Shown: positions 10,478 through 19,299, counted from the first letter of the stretch. The stretch: 64,000 nt of DNA from Mesorhizobium sp. ES1-1 (GCF_020164785.1 NZ_JAIUGX010000008.1:1-64000), one strand, 5' to 3'. Numbers and translations are program-made. The notes: generated from the sequence alone by a model not told the origin.

Positions 10478-11483
10478 CCTCGCTGCGTCGGAAAGTCCGG
10501 CTCCCGACCGCCCAATCCTCCTCGAAGCGACCAGTCGCTTCGATTTCGACTCCAGGGACTATCGGCGGCTTTTCTCCCGCGCATCGGCATCGGCATTCCA
10601 GCACCCAGACTGGCTCGCGGCCTTCTACCGAACCATGGCCCCGGCGCATGACGCAGAGCCACTGGTGATCACCGGCCGGGACGAAGACGGCGAATTGCAG
10701 TTGCTGGTGCCACTTGTCCGGCGCCAAGACGGCAACGCGGCAGGCTGGATCGAATACGCCTTTCTCGGCGTCACTGACTATGCCTGTCCGGTGATCGCCA
10801 GGGGCACGAGTCTCGGCCCCCGAACCGCGCAGTCTTTCCGCGACGCGGTTGGTCCTCATGCCGGGGTCAGAATAGGGCCGGTTCATCAAAGCCATCTGCG
10901 GCAATGGCGTTCTCTCCTGGGGATTGAACCCTCGACGCTCGATTTCGGCGCCCATGCCGTGCGCTACGGTAGTCCCTATGCCGAATCGCGCAGGGGCAGT
11001 CTTGGCATCCGCCGCGCGGCCGGCCTCGACCGCAAGGCGCGCAAGCTGGACCAGGAAAGCGGGCCGCGGCTGGAACTGCTGGAGCCGGACGAAGTGCGTC
11101 CGGCGCTTGTGGCGGCGTGCGATTGGCGCATCGGACGTTTTCCCGACGATCCGCTTGTGACGGCGCACGGGCTCCAATTCTATATCGAGGTCGCGACGAA
11201 TGGTGCACGGTCAGGCCTGGCCCGAACATGGCGCCTCGCCGGCAAGGATGGTCCGATCGCCCTTGTCTTCGGCTTGGTAGACGGCACTTGCTTCCGCTAC
11301 ATTCTGCTCGCCTGTGATTACGGCGCTTATGGGCGTTTTTCCCCGGGCATCCTCATTCTGGACCGCGCAATGGCGGCATGGGCCGCCGAGGGCGGCACCG
11401 CTTTCGACTTCACCATCGGCGACGAGCCATTCAAGGCGGGCTTCGGTTGTACGCGCGCCAGCATGCACGAGTTCCGGTTGTGA
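10470..11483 (+). CDS. GNAT-fold acetyltransferase, CelD/BioF2-like (Acetyltransf_6)
   Basis: 337-residue protein of the Acetyltransf_6 (CelD/BcsL, BioF2-like) family, found in polysaccharide loci and thought to transfer acyl or aminoacyl groups. Seen: SASAFQHPDWLAAFY near residue 40, LQLLVPLVRR, and the C-terminal GNAT domain with SGLARTWRLAGKDGPIALVFGLVDGTCFRYILLACDYG and FDFTIGDEPFKAGFG, the typical family ending. Starts at GTG 10470 with an 8-nt overlap with the ATP-grasp gene. The family lacks a biochemically defined substrate, so the role is inferred from context. Confidence 0.82.
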   Translation: MLDLAASESPAPDRPILLEATSRFDFDSRDYRRLFSRASASAFQHPDWLAAFYRTMAPAHDAEPLVITGRDEDGELQLLVPLVRRQDGNAAGWIEYAFLGVTDYACPVIARGTSLGPRTAQSFRDAVGPHAGVRIGPVHQSHLRQWRSLLGIEPSTLDFGAHAVRYGSPYAESRRGSLGIRRAAGLDRKARKLDQESGPRLELLEPDEVRPALVAACDWRIGRFPDDPLVTAHGLQFYIEVATNGARSGLARTWRLAGKDGPIALVFGLVDGTCFRYILLACDYGAYGRFSPGILILDRAMAAWAAEGGTAFDFTIGDEPFKAGFGCTRASMHEFRL

Positions 11484-12448
11484 CAGCCCTGCCGGCACCC
11501 CCCGCCATACAAATCGCCGGGGTCGCCTTGCCTCGCCTTGCCGTGGTTGTGCCAGCCAGAAACCGCCGAGACAGCCTGCCCCGGACAATGGCATCCGTTC
11601 TTTGCAGCCAGCGAGCCGATATCGAACTGGTCGTGATCGACGACGGATCGACGGACGGAACCGAGAGCTATCTGGCCTCTGTCGACGACGCCCGCCTGGC
11701 TTGGCGCCGCCTCCCGCAAGCAGTTGGAGCCAATCGGGCTCGCAACGAGGGAGCGGCACTTTCCCGTGCGCCGCTCATTGCTTTTCTCGATTCCGACGAT
11801 GCCTTTCGGCCCGACCGGATAGACCGGCTAATCGGCTTCTTCGACGAGAACCCGGGCATAGACTGCACCATAGACGGTTTCCGGGACATTTCGGCCAACG
11901 TGGAGCGCGTGCACCAGCTGCCCGTCACGACGCCCGATCCGGAGAAACTCCGGCAACTGCTGCTGTGCCACTGCATCCCGCTGACCAATTCGACCCTTAC
12001 CATTCGCCGCTCGGCCTTTATCGGCATCGGCGGCTACGATCCGGAGCTGCGCCGCCATCAGGATCGGGAACTGCTGTTGCGTCTGGTAGGCCAGCGCCAC
12101 ATCGCCTTCGGGGCGGCCACCGACGTCCTCAAATACCGGTCGGGCAACTCGATGTCGCGCACCCATTCGGGCTATATAGCGGGGCTGGACGACCTGGTCG
12201 CCCGCTGTCCCGACTACCGATCCAACGGCTATGAATCGATCCTCAGCTACCTGACTCTGCGCGGCGCGTTGAAAGCGGCCGCACAGGGCCATTTCCGCGT
12301 CGCGTTGGACGAGGTGAAGGCCTGGCGAAGAGCCCGCAACCTGCCCGGCGGCCTCCATGTGCTGCCAGGTTATTTCGTGGGGCGTAGAAAAAGGCGTGTG
12401 CTTGAGCGCGGTCTCGGTCAGGTCCTTGCCACGACGTCGGCGGAATAA
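11480..12448 (+). CDS. Glycosyltransferase family 2 (GT-A)
   Basis: Inverting GT-A glycosyltransferase, 322 aa from GTG 11480. The frame is open 34 codons upstream, but that part overlaps the acetyltransferase gene and lacks family similarity. Seen: LAVVVPARNRRDSLPRTMASVL, ELVVIDDGSTDGTE, the metal-binding DSDD in LIAFLDSDDAF, and RRHQDRELLLRL corresponding to the ED/RD catalytic region. No transmembrane segments are evident. Last gene of the cluster; its 3' end overlaps the convergent Dabb gene by 31 nt. Confidence 0.88.
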   Translation: MTALPAPPAIQIAGVALPRLAVVVPARNRRDSLPRTMASVLCSQRADIELVVIDDGSTDGTESYLASVDDARLAWRRLPQAVGANRARNEGAALSRAPLIAFLDSDDAFRPDRIDRLIGFFDENPGIDCTIDGFRDISANVERVHQLPVTTPDPEKLRQLLLCHCIPLTNSTLTIRRSAFIGIGGYDPELRRHQDRELLLRLVGQRHIAFGAATDVLKYRSGNSMSRTHSGYIAGLDDLVARCPDYRSNGYESILSYLTLRGALKAAAQGHFRVALDEVKAWRRARNLPGGLHVLPGYFVGRRKRRVLERGLGQVLATTSAE

Positions 12449-12708
12449 CGCAGCTCTCGCAATGGTTTGACCTTGCTGGTCGTCTGCGCGTAGAGCGGGT
12501 GCGCCTTGTAGGCCGCCAGCGCCGTTTGATCGGCGAACTCCGCGTAGACAACCACATCGACCTCGTCCGACAGCGGATCGACCTTGGTGTTGAGAGTCAC
12601 TTCGAAAAAGCTGGAATGAGGGATTTCACCAAGCGCCAGCAGGCCGGTGCGGACCGCTTCCACATCCTCCTTACGCCGAGCGCTGAAGAAAACGATATGC
12701 CGGATCAA
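12418..12708 (-). CDS. Dabb (stress-responsive A/B barrel) family protein
   Basis: 96-residue dimeric alpha/beta-barrel family protein. Seen: MIRHIVFFSARRKEDVEAV, the typical Dabb start with an early His; central VDVVVYAEFADQTALAAYKAHPLY; C-terminal Lys/Leu-rich strand. Family members are small cytoplasmic proteins of uncertain role, induced by stress in plants or acting in catabolic and polyketide pathways. Its 3' end overlaps the converging GT2 gene by 31 nt. Confidence 0.85.
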   Translation of the reverse strand: MIRHIVFFSARRKEDVEAVRTGLLALGEIPHSSFFEVTLNTKVDPLSDEVDVVVYAEFADQTALAAYKAHPLYAQTTSKVKPLRELRYSADVVART

Positions 12709-12805
12709 TCCCGCCTCCTCGATCTGGTTGCCGAGGCCTTTTGTGACGTCATGAGCAGAGCGTCAACCGGCAGGATGTCGCGGCGGCAGGCCCTTCTTGC
12801 AGAGG

Positions 12806-12940
12806 CTAAAACTTCGCGGTGACGTATCGCACCACGTGGCTCACTTGCCTGACCGTCGTGTCCAGGTAGCGACCCTGATTGTAGAGGCCATCCCAGATGA
12901 GGAAAAACGCAAGCGCGCTGATGATGATTACGTAACGCAT
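12806..12940 (-). CDS. Small single-pass membrane protein (44 aa)
   Basis: Open frame for a 44-residue protein: hydrophobic N-terminal helix at residues 3-16 (YVIIISALAFFLIW), then a polar amphipathic tail with repeated Arg/Val/Tyr. The composition is that of a real small membrane protein rather than a shadow frame, and no other gene covers this interval. The ribosome site is weak (GGGATAG upstream). Function unknown. Confidence 0.5.
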   Translation of the reverse strand: MRYVIIISALAFFLIWDGLYNQGRYLDTTVRQVSHVVRYVTAKF

Positions 12941-13070
12941 TGCTAAAGCTATCCCATCATCTGGCCCGCCGCCATAGGCGTCTTGGCGGGTTTGGCTCGG
13001 ATGGTCGCAGACGAGCGAAAGACTCCGCCGTCGTGAAACTCGGCGGCGGTTCGCCCGTACCTTTCATTGA

Positions 13071-13086
13071 CCACGCCTAGGCGTGG
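13071..13086. promoter_or_regulatory. 16-bp perfect palindrome upstream of the lipid operon
   Basis: CCACGCCTAGGCGTGG, a perfect dyad 42 nt before the flavoprotein start codon at 13128. Candidate operator for the three-gene operon; no cognate regulator is next to it. Confidence 0.45.
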
Positions 13087-13127
13087 AGGGGCCGCCGAAA
13101 GCGGATGAGTCGATGCAAAGGGACAAG

Positions 13128-14471
13128 ATGAATATCGTGCCTATCAACCGTGGCGGAGAAGGCGGCAGGAAGAAAATAGCAGTGATCGGATCGGGGGTGT
13201 CGGGAGCAGCCGCCGCGTGGGCGCTTCACCCGACGGCCGATGTGACGTTGTTCGAGGCATCGGATCGCGCGGGCGGTCACACCGCCACCGTCGATATCGA
13301 CTATGACGGCACCCCGATCTCCGTCGACACCGGCTTCATCGTCTACAATGAACTCGCCTATCCCAACCTTTGCGCTTTGTTCTCGCATCTCGGCGTCGCC
13401 ACCCACGAAAGCGACATGGGGTTCTCGCTGTCGCTTGATGGCGGCAAGCTTGAATGGTGCGGCTCGACGCTGCGCACGATATTCGCGCAGAAGCGCAATG
13501 TCTTCTCGCCCGGATTTCTGTGGATGCTGCGCGAAATCCTGCGCTTCAACAAGGAATGCGTTGTCGACCGCGACAGCGGCTCGCTCGGCCATACGACCAT
13601 TGGCGACTACCTAGACAAGAAGGGTTATTCGCCCGCGTTCCGCGACAATTACCTGATGCCGATGGCAGCCGCGATATGGTCGACCCCGCGGGCGAAAATG
13701 CTCGACTATCCTGCTGCAAGCTTTATCTCGTTCTTCGAGAACCACCGCCTGATCCACGGCGAGCGCCCGACATGGCGCACGGTCAGCGGTGGCTCGCGCA
13801 ATTACCTGCACAGATTGCTGGCGCCGCTCGGCACCCGCGTGCGGCTCTCGACCCCGGTCAAGACGATCGTCCGGGACGCGTTCGGGATCACCGTTTGGGC
13901 TGGCGACCAGCCCTCTGACCGTTTCGACAATGTGATCATCGCGACTCACAGCGATCAGGCGCTCGCCATGCTAGGCGATGCATCCAGTGTCGAGGAGACT
14001 ATCCTGTCCGCCATTCCGTACCGGCCCAATCGCGTTGTCCTGCATCGCGACACGAGACTGATGCCCAAGCGGCGGGCCGCTTGGGCCGCGTGGAACTACC
14101 TTCGGTCGTCGCACGATCTCAACGAGCCTGAAGTCTCCGTCACCTACTGGATGAACAAATTGCAGGGCATAGATGCGGCCAAGCCGCTCTTCGTTTCCCT
14201 CAATCCCGTGGTCGAGCCACGCAAGGATCTGGTGTTCGGCGAATGGAGTTTCGACCACCCTCAATACGACGCCCGCGCTTTGTCTGCGCAGGCCCGGCTC
14301 GATGACATCCAGGGCGTGCGCGGTACCTATTTCGCGGGGGCTTGGACCGGCCATGGCTTTCATGAAGACGGACTGCGCTCAGGTCTTGCGGCGGCCGTCG
14401 CCTTCGGCGCGAAAGTGCCATGGCATGCCGCCTCCAGCGAATTTCCCGAACGCGCCCTGGCAGCTGAATAG
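13128..14471 (+). CDS. FAD/NAD(P)-binding flavoprotein of the DUF1365-CFA operon
   Basis: 447-residue amine-oxidase-type flavoprotein. Seen: dinucleotide-binding KKIAVIGSGVSGAAAAWAL then LFEASDRAGGHTATV, a substrate-binding middle (PMAAAIWSTPRAKMLDYPA), and the C-terminal FAD-closing motif YFAGAWTGHGFHEDGLRSGL. ATG 13128 chosen because AAGGGAC lies just before it; two earlier in-frame starts exist. This protein regularly travels with DUF1365 and a CFA synthase homologue in alphaproteobacteria, so it is probably a lipid oxidoreductase or desaturase; the chemistry is not shown by the sequence. It starts the operon, 9 nt before the DUF1365 gene. Confidence 0.85.
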   Translation: MNIVPINRGGEGGRKKIAVIGSGVSGAAAAWALHPTADVTLFEASDRAGGHTATVDIDYDGTPISVDTGFIVYNELAYPNLCALFSHLGVATHESDMGFSLSLDGGKLEWCGSTLRTIFAQKRNVFSPGFLWMLREILRFNKECVVDRDSGSLGHTTIGDYLDKKGYSPAFRDNYLMPMAAAIWSTPRAKMLDYPAASFISFFENHRLIHGERPTWRTVSGGSRNYLHRLLAPLGTRVRLSTPVKTIVRDAFGITVWAGDQPSDRFDNVIIATHSDQALAMLGDASSVEETILSAIPYRPNRVVLHRDTRLMPKRRAAWAAWNYLRSSHDLNEPEVSVTYWMNKLQGIDAAKPLFVSLNPVVEPRKDLVFGEWSFDHPQYDARALSAQARLDDIQGVRGTYFAGAWTGHGFHEDGLRSGLAAAVAFGAKVPWHAASSEFPERALAAE

Positions 14472-14480
14472 TGCAAACCG

Positions 14481-15326
14481 ATGACCAGGCAGCGCGTCTC
14501 GACAATGGCGGAAAACGGACCGCCGCCGCGGGCGGCGGGCGTGCTATATCCGGGCGAAGTCATGCATGCCCGGCTGAAGCCGTTCGGCCACCGCTTCACT
14601 TACTCAGTCTTTTCCTTGCTGGTCGACATCGACCGACTTGCCGAACTTGGCCGCGCCACCTTCCTGCTGGGCGTCAACCGCCGAGGCTTGTCGTCATTCC
14701 ATGAAAGCGACCATGTCGAGCGCTCCGGCGAGACGCTACGGGCCTTTGCCGACCGGTTGCTCGCCGGCGCGGGACTGACGGAACCCGCCGCGCGCATCCT
14801 GCTGCTCGCCTATCCGCGCATGCTGGGCTACGTCTTCAATCCGATCTCGGTCTATTTCTGCTACGACAGGGCCGACAGACTCATCGCCATGATCTACGCC
14901 GTGCGCAATACTTTCGGCCAGCGGCACACCTACGTGGCCCCGGTCGAGGCGGGAGATGTCAGTCAAGCTGGTGTGCGCCAGTCGCGCACCAAGATCTTCC
15001 ATGTATCGCCGTTCATCGACATGGGTGCGCGCTACAATTTCCACATATTGCCGCCGGGCAAGGTCGTTCGCCTGCGTATCCATGAGACCGAAAAGGGCGA
15101 ACCGTTGCTGTCGGCGACCTTTGCAGGCGAGGGAAAAACACTTGGCACAGCCCAGCTTGCAGGCTGCCTCTTGAAGTTCCCCCTCATGACGTGGAAGATT
15201 GTGGCCGGGATTCACTGGGAAGCGCTGAAGCTCTGGTTGAAGGGCGCGCGCTTTCGTTCGAGCCCGCCCGTCGCCGAACCGGTCAGTTACCGGGATCAGG
15301 CAACGGCGTTCGAACCCGGCGAATGA
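14481..15326 (+). CDS. DUF1365 family protein
   Basis: 281-residue DUF1365 protein. Seen: PGEVMHARLKPFGHRFTYSVFSLLVDIDRL, LLAYPRMLGYVFNPISVYFCYD (the family core), RQSRTKIFHVSPFIDMGARYNFHI, and a C-terminal IVAGIHWEALKLWLKG. No enzyme activity is established for the family. Its constant partners are the flavoprotein upstream and a CFA-synthase-like methyltransferase downstream, pointing to membrane-lipid modification. ATG 14481 is used; ATG 14505 is an alternative. Confidence 0.9.
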   Translation: MTRQRVSTMAENGPPPRAAGVLYPGEVMHARLKPFGHRFTYSVFSLLVDIDRLAELGRATFLLGVNRRGLSSFHESDHVERSGETLRAFADRLLAGAGLTEPAARILLLAYPRMLGYVFNPISVYFCYDRADRLIAMIYAVRNTFGQRHTYVAPVEAGDVSQAGVRQSRTKIFHVSPFIDMGARYNFHILPPGKVVRLRIHETEKGEPLLSATFAGEGKTLGTAQLAGCLLKFPLMTWKIVAGIHWEALKLWLKGARFRSSPPVAEPVSYRDQATAFEPGE

Positions 15327-15384
15327 TCCAAGAGAACCGTGGCGGGGCGATCGGCGCCGGAACACGGAAATCCAGGGGCATGGA

Positions 15385-16641
15385 ATGGCGCACGGGGAAC
15401 ATCACGGCACGGCGTTGAGCGAAGCGATCAGGCTGGACGAGTTCAATTTCGCCGAGATCGTCAAGGGCCTGCCGGCTAAGGCGCGCATGGTCCTGTCCGC
15501 AGCCATGAACCTGCCGCGCGGCTCGCTCAAGGTTCGGATGCCGGACGGCCGCGCGGTCCTCGTTGGCGGCAAGGGGCCCGGACCGGATGCGGAGCTTGTT
15601 CTCAAGAACTGGCGCCTGCCAGGCCGTGCGTTTTCCGGCGGCACGATCGGCGTTGCCGAATCCTACATGGATGGCGATTGGGAAAGCCCTGACGTCACCA
15701 GCTTCCTTGAACTGTTCGTAGTCAATTCGGCGACCGGCGAACGCATCGCCGGGGGTGCAAGCTGGCTGATCAACACGGTCCAGCGGATTCGCCATTGGTT
15801 CAACGAGAACACGCGCACCGGCTCGCGGCGCAATATCTCTGCCCATTACGATCTCGGCAATGCCTTCTACAAGGAATGGCTCGACCCGAGCATGACCTAT
15901 TCGTCGGCGCTCTACGCCAACGGCGCCAATGATCTGGAAAGCGCACAGGCGGCCAAATACCGGGCGCTGGCCAAGGACACCGGTATCGGACCACGCGATC
16001 ATGTGCTGGAGATCGGGTGCGGCTGGGGCGGTTTCGCCGAATTCGCGGCGCGCGAGATCGGCTGCCACGTCACCGGCCTGACGATCAGCCGTGAACAGCA
16101 CGACTATGCCCAGGCCCGGATACAGAAAGCTGGGCTGAGCGAAAAGGTCGACATCAAATTGCAGGATTATCGCGACGAAACAGGCACTTACGATCGCATT
16201 GCTTCCATCGAGATGTTCGAAGCCGTCGGCGAAAAATACTGGCCCGTGTTCTTCAGCAAGATGAAGTCGTGCCTGAAACCCGGCGGCACCGCCGGACTGC
16301 AGATCATCACAATCAATGAAGACTCCTATGAGACCTATCGCGCCAGGCCCGATTTCATCCAGCGCTATGTGTTTCCCGGCGGCATGTTGCCGACGCCGTC
16401 GATCCTCAAGGCTTTGGGCAGGGATCATGGCCTTTCCCAACTCCGCGAGCGCGTGTTCCCGCAGGACTATGCACGCACGCTTGCAGAATGGCGCGAACGG
16501 TTCTGGGGATCCTGGGAGAAGATCGTCCCGCTGGGTTTCGACGACCGCTTCAAGAAGCTCTGGGAGTTCTATCTTCACTATTGCGAAGCCGGCTTTCGTG
16601 CGAGCTACATCGACGTGCGCCAGGTGATCTACAAGGCCTAA
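15385..16641 (+). CDS. cfa: Cyclopropane-fatty-acyl-phospholipid synthase family methyltransferase
   Basis: SAM-dependent enzyme (418 aa) acting on unsaturated acyl chains of membrane phospholipids. Seen: N-terminal lipid-binding domain (residues 1-115), then RRNISAHYDLGNAFYKEWLDPSMTYSSA, SAM motif HVLEIGCGWGGFAEFAA, GLTISREQHDYAQ, and IASIEMFEAVGEKYW with the catalytic Glu region; C-terminal CEAGFRASYIDVRQVIY. The preceding AGGGGC is a good ribosome site. Third gene of the flavoprotein-DUF1365-CFA operon. It may make cyclopropane or other methyl-modified acyl chains; the operon context suggests more than simple cyclopropanation. Confidence 0.92.
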   Translation: MAHGEHHGTALSEAIRLDEFNFAEIVKGLPAKARMVLSAAMNLPRGSLKVRMPDGRAVLVGGKGPGPDAELVLKNWRLPGRAFSGGTIGVAESYMDGDWESPDVTSFLELFVVNSATGERIAGGASWLINTVQRIRHWFNENTRTGSRRNISAHYDLGNAFYKEWLDPSMTYSSALYANGANDLESAQAAKYRALAKDTGIGPRDHVLEIGCGWGGFAEFAAREIGCHVTGLTISREQHDYAQARIQKAGLSEKVDIKLQDYRDETGTYDRIASIEMFEAVGEKYWPVFFSKMKSCLKPGGTAGLQIITINEDSYETYRARPDFIQRYVFPGGMLPTPSILKALGRDHGLSQLRERVFPQDYARTLAEWRERFWGSWEKIVPLGFDDRFKKLWEFYLHYCEAGFRASYIDVRQVIYKA

Positions 16642-16698
16642 GTCGATGCTTGACGCGTCGGAGATGGTCGCCTGGCAATGGTCTAAGACGGATGAAGC

Positions 16699-17964
16699 TC
16701 AGACCTTGTCCTCGTCGCCCTGGGTGATCAGCCGCGCGCTGCGCTGGCCCGTCGCGTAGATCCATAGCCAGCTTAGCGAAACGGCAAGTCGGTTGCGAAA
16801 GCCGATCAGGAAGTAAATGTGGGCCACTCCCCACAGCCACCAGGCCGGCCATCCGGTCAGCTTGAGCCAGCCCAAATCGATGACCGCCGCACGCTTGCCG
16901 ATGGTGGCGAGATCGCCATCATGCCTGTAGCGGAACGGCCGAGGCGTCGCGTCGCCGGCCAGACGCGCCTTCAGCAGGGCGGCGACGTGCTTGCCCTGCT
17001 GCTTGGCGGCAGGCGCAACGCCGGGGACGGGCCGTCCGTCCGGTCGCAAAACATGCGCCGCATCGCCTATGACGAAAATCTCCGGATTGCCCGGCACCGT
17101 GAGATCGGGCGCCACGAGCACCCTGCCGGCCCGGTCCGCTTCAGCGCCAAGCCACTCGGCGGCCGGCGATGCGGCCACGCCCGCGGCCCACAGGATTGTC
17201 TTCGCCGCCAGTTCTTTGTCGCCGAAGACGACCCCGTCCGCGTCGCACCGCGTCACGGCCCTGCCGAGTTCGATCGTCACCCCCAGCCTTTCGAGTGCCT
17301 TTTCGGCATAGTCGGAATGCTCCGGCGCAAAATTGGCAAGGACGCGATCGCCTGCCTCGATCAAGACAACCCGGATCGAGCGTGTATCGATGTTGCGGAA
17401 TTCGCCACGCAGCGTGTCATGTGCCAACTCGACGATCGTGCCGGCCAGTTCCACCCCAGTTGGGCCACCGCCAACAATCGCCACAGTCAGCAGTGCCTGA
17501 CGCTTGACGGGATCGGTCTCGCGCTCGGCCTGCTCGAAGGCGAGCAGGATCCGCCGCCTGATCGTGGTGGCATCCTCCAGTGTCTTCAGGCCAGGCGCGA
17601 ACGGCTCCCATTCCTCATGGCCGAAATAGGCATGGCGCGCGCCGGTGGCCAGCACCAGCGTATCGTAGGCGAGCGCGCTGCCGTCATCGAGCATCACGCG
17701 CTTGCCGGGCCGGTCGATACCGACGACATTGGCGAGCAGCGTGGTCACATCCCTGCGTTTTCGCAACAGGTGCCGGATCGGCCATGCAATCTCGGATGTG
17801 GCCAGCGCCGTGGTCGCCACCTGGTAAAGCAGCGGCTGGAACAGGTGGTGATTGCGCTTGTCGATCATGGTGATCCGGACCGGCGCCTCGGCCAGCGCAC
17901 GGGTAAATTCGAGACCGCCGAACCCAGCGCCGACGACGACGACTTGATGGTTGATTTCACTCAT
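16699..17964 (-). CDS. ndh: Type II NADH dehydrogenase (NDH-2)
   Basis: Single-subunit, non-proton-pumping NADH:quinone oxidoreductase, 421 aa. Seen: FAD site VVVVGAGFGGLEFTRAL, NADH site VAIVGGGPTGVELAGTIVELA, second FAD motif EIFVIGDAAHV, and a hydrophobic/aromatic C-terminus (WWLWGVAHIYFLIGF...LSWLWIYATG) that would anchor it to the membrane. ATG 17964 gives the conserved N-terminus; the frame is open 23 codons further. Convergent with cfa. Confidence 0.92.
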   Translation of the reverse strand: MSEINHQVVVVGAGFGGLEFTRALAEAPVRITMIDKRNHHLFQPLLYQVATTALATSEIAWPIRHLLRKRRDVTTLLANVVGIDRPGKRVMLDDGSALAYDTLVLATGARHAYFGHEEWEPFAPGLKTLEDATTIRRRILLAFEQAERETDPVKRQALLTVAIVGGGPTGVELAGTIVELAHDTLRGEFRNIDTRSIRVVLIEAGDRVLANFAPEHSDYAEKALERLGVTIELGRAVTRCDADGVVFGDKELAAKTILWAAGVAASPAAEWLGAEADRAGRVLVAPDLTVPGNPEIFVIGDAAHVLRPDGRPVPGVAPAAKQQGKHVAALLKARLAGDATPRPFRYRHDGDLATIGKRAAVIDLGWLKLTGWPAWWLWGVAHIYFLIGFRNRLAVSLSWLWIYATGQRSARLITQGDEDKV

Positions 17965-18139
17965 CTCATTCGTCCAATTTATCTGCGCTTTATGTAGTGC
18001 CGTTGTGCATCGCAACAACGTCGCGCCACGCAAGCCTGTCCTGCATCAGACGCGCGGCATCGGTCGTCCCATGTAGTGAATGCACATGCCGCGTGCCCGC
18101 AGCTTGTATAGCTTCAGCAACGAGATCCGGGAGGTAAGG

Positions 18140-18775
18140 ATGACCAGCGATCATGAGGACGCCCAGAACAACGATGGCTCATCGCACTATTCGTCGCATG
18201 GCGCGCCCATGTCCGACTGGGCCGAGATCAAACGATGGCGCAAGGCCGAGCGCGAGCGACTGATCGCAGCGCGCCTCGAAGTGCCGGCAGACACGCGCTC
18301 CATCATGTCGCAACGCATCGCCGAGGGCCTCGACGCCATCGTCGGCGACGTTGCCGGCCGCACGGTCAGCCTCTACTGGCCGTTTCGTGGCGAGCCGGAC
18401 TTGCGGCACTGGATGGCGTCGATCAATGAACGGGGCGGCCGCACCGCCCTGCCCGTCGTCATCGAGGTCGGCCGGCCGCTGATCTTTCGCGCCTATGTGC
18501 CCGGCGACCGGTTGGACAAGGGCGTCTGGAACATCCCGATCCCGGCCGAGGGCGATCCTGTGCTGCCGGACGTGGTCATCTCGCCCATCGTCGGCATCGA
18601 CACCGCGAATTACCGCCTGGGCTATGGCGGTGGATTCTTCGACCGGACGCTGGCGGCGATGCCCGTCAAGCCGCTGGTCATCGGCGTCGGCTACGAACTG
18701 CAGCGCATTGCGACGATCCATCCGCAGCCGCATGATATCCCGATGGATCGGGTGGTCACGGAGGCTGCGGTCTAG
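18140..18775 (+). CDS. 5-formyltetrahydrofolate cyclo-ligase
   Basis: Converts 5-formyl-THF to 5,10-methenyl-THF with ATP. 211 aa from ATG 18140, preceded by GGGAGGTAAGG. Seen: a polar, Ser/Asp/His-rich N-terminal extension of ~25 residues, then the helix KRWRKAERERLIAARL, SLYWPFRGEPDL, and the signature LGYGGGFFDRTLA near residue 165. In many proteobacteria this gene follows 6S RNA, but the 175 nt upstream do not show a 6S-like fold. Convergent with and abutting the Lrp-family gene. Confidence 0.92.
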   Translation: MTSDHEDAQNNDGSSHYSSHGAPMSDWAEIKRWRKAERERLIAARLEVPADTRSIMSQRIAEGLDAIVGDVAGRTVSLYWPFRGEPDLRHWMASINERGGRTALPVVIEVGRPLIFRAYVPGDRLDKGVWNIPIPAEGDPVLPDVVISPIVGIDTANYRLGYGGGFFDRTLAAMPVKPLVIGVGYELQRIATIHPQPHDIPMDRVVTEAAV

Positions 18776-19249
18776 CTAGGCCATCTCCGGCTTCATGCCC
18801 ATCGCGGTTCGATCGACGATCTCGCGCAGGGCGAAGGAGGAGTTGATCTTGGTGACATGCGGCATCGCCGACAGCCATTCCTTGTGGATGCGCTCATAGT
18901 CGACCAGATCCTTGGCCGCGATGCGTAGGATGTAGTCATACTCCCCCGACATCAGGTGGCACGACAGCACATTTGGGCAGCGCTTGATCGCTGCCTCGAA
19001 ATCGGACAAGGTTTTCTCGAACTGGCCAGACAGCGATATATGCACGATCGCCGTCATCTGGTGACCAAGAGCCGCGTTGGAGAGACGCGCGTGGTAGCCG
19101 CGGATGGTCCCGGACTTCTCCAGATTGTCCAACCGGCGCGAACACGCCGACTGCGACAGGCCGACCTTCTCGGCGAGGGCCGCGTTCGGAATTCGACCAT
19201 CCTTCTGCAGCGCCTCTAGAATGGCGATATCAATCCTATCGAGCGGCAT
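18776..19249 (-). CDS. Lrp/AsnC-family regulator, probably of ald
   Basis: 157-residue Lrp/AsnC regulator. Seen: N-terminal winged helix-turn-helix (IDIAILEALQKDGRIPNAALAEKVGLSQSACSRRLDNLEKSGTI), then the RAM ligand-binding domain (HISLSGQFEKTLSDFEAAI, VLSCHLMSGEYDYILRI). Start ATG 19249; the longer open frame (13 codons more) runs into the promoter. Divergent from ald with 155 nt between them, the standard layout of the AldR-type activator of alanine dehydrogenase, which senses amino acids. Confidence 0.92.
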   Translation of the reverse strand: MPLDRIDIAILEALQKDGRIPNAALAEKVGLSQSACSRRLDNLEKSGTIRGYHARLSNAALGHQMTAIVHISLSGQFEKTLSDFEAAIKRCPNVLSCHLMSGEYDYILRIAAKDLVDYERIHKEWLSAMPHVTKINSSFALREIVDRTAMGMKPEMA

Positions 19250-19262
19250 TATTAGTGAATCC

Positions 19263-19299
19263 TTCGAAAATTGCTGCAAATAACGCAATGATTATCGAA
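19263..19299. promoter_or_regulatory. Candidate Lrp/AldR operator
   Basis: A/T-rich dyad in the lrp-ald intergenic region. Inner half-sites ATTGC (19270-19274) / GCAAT (19285-19289) are flanked by TTCGA on the left and TCGAA on the right. It lies just upstream of the regulator start at 19249, so it suits autoregulation and divergent activation of ald. Confidence 0.5.

Noticed and set aside
15294..15325. tRNA T-arm-like GTTCGAACCC
   Set aside because: It lies inside the DUF1365 coding end, with no acceptor or anticodon stem around it.
17965..18139. 6S RNA upstream of the 5-formyl-THF cyclo-ligase gene
   Set aside because: Gene order suggested it, but the 175 nt do not form the long closed stem with a central bubble; part is the ndh promoter.
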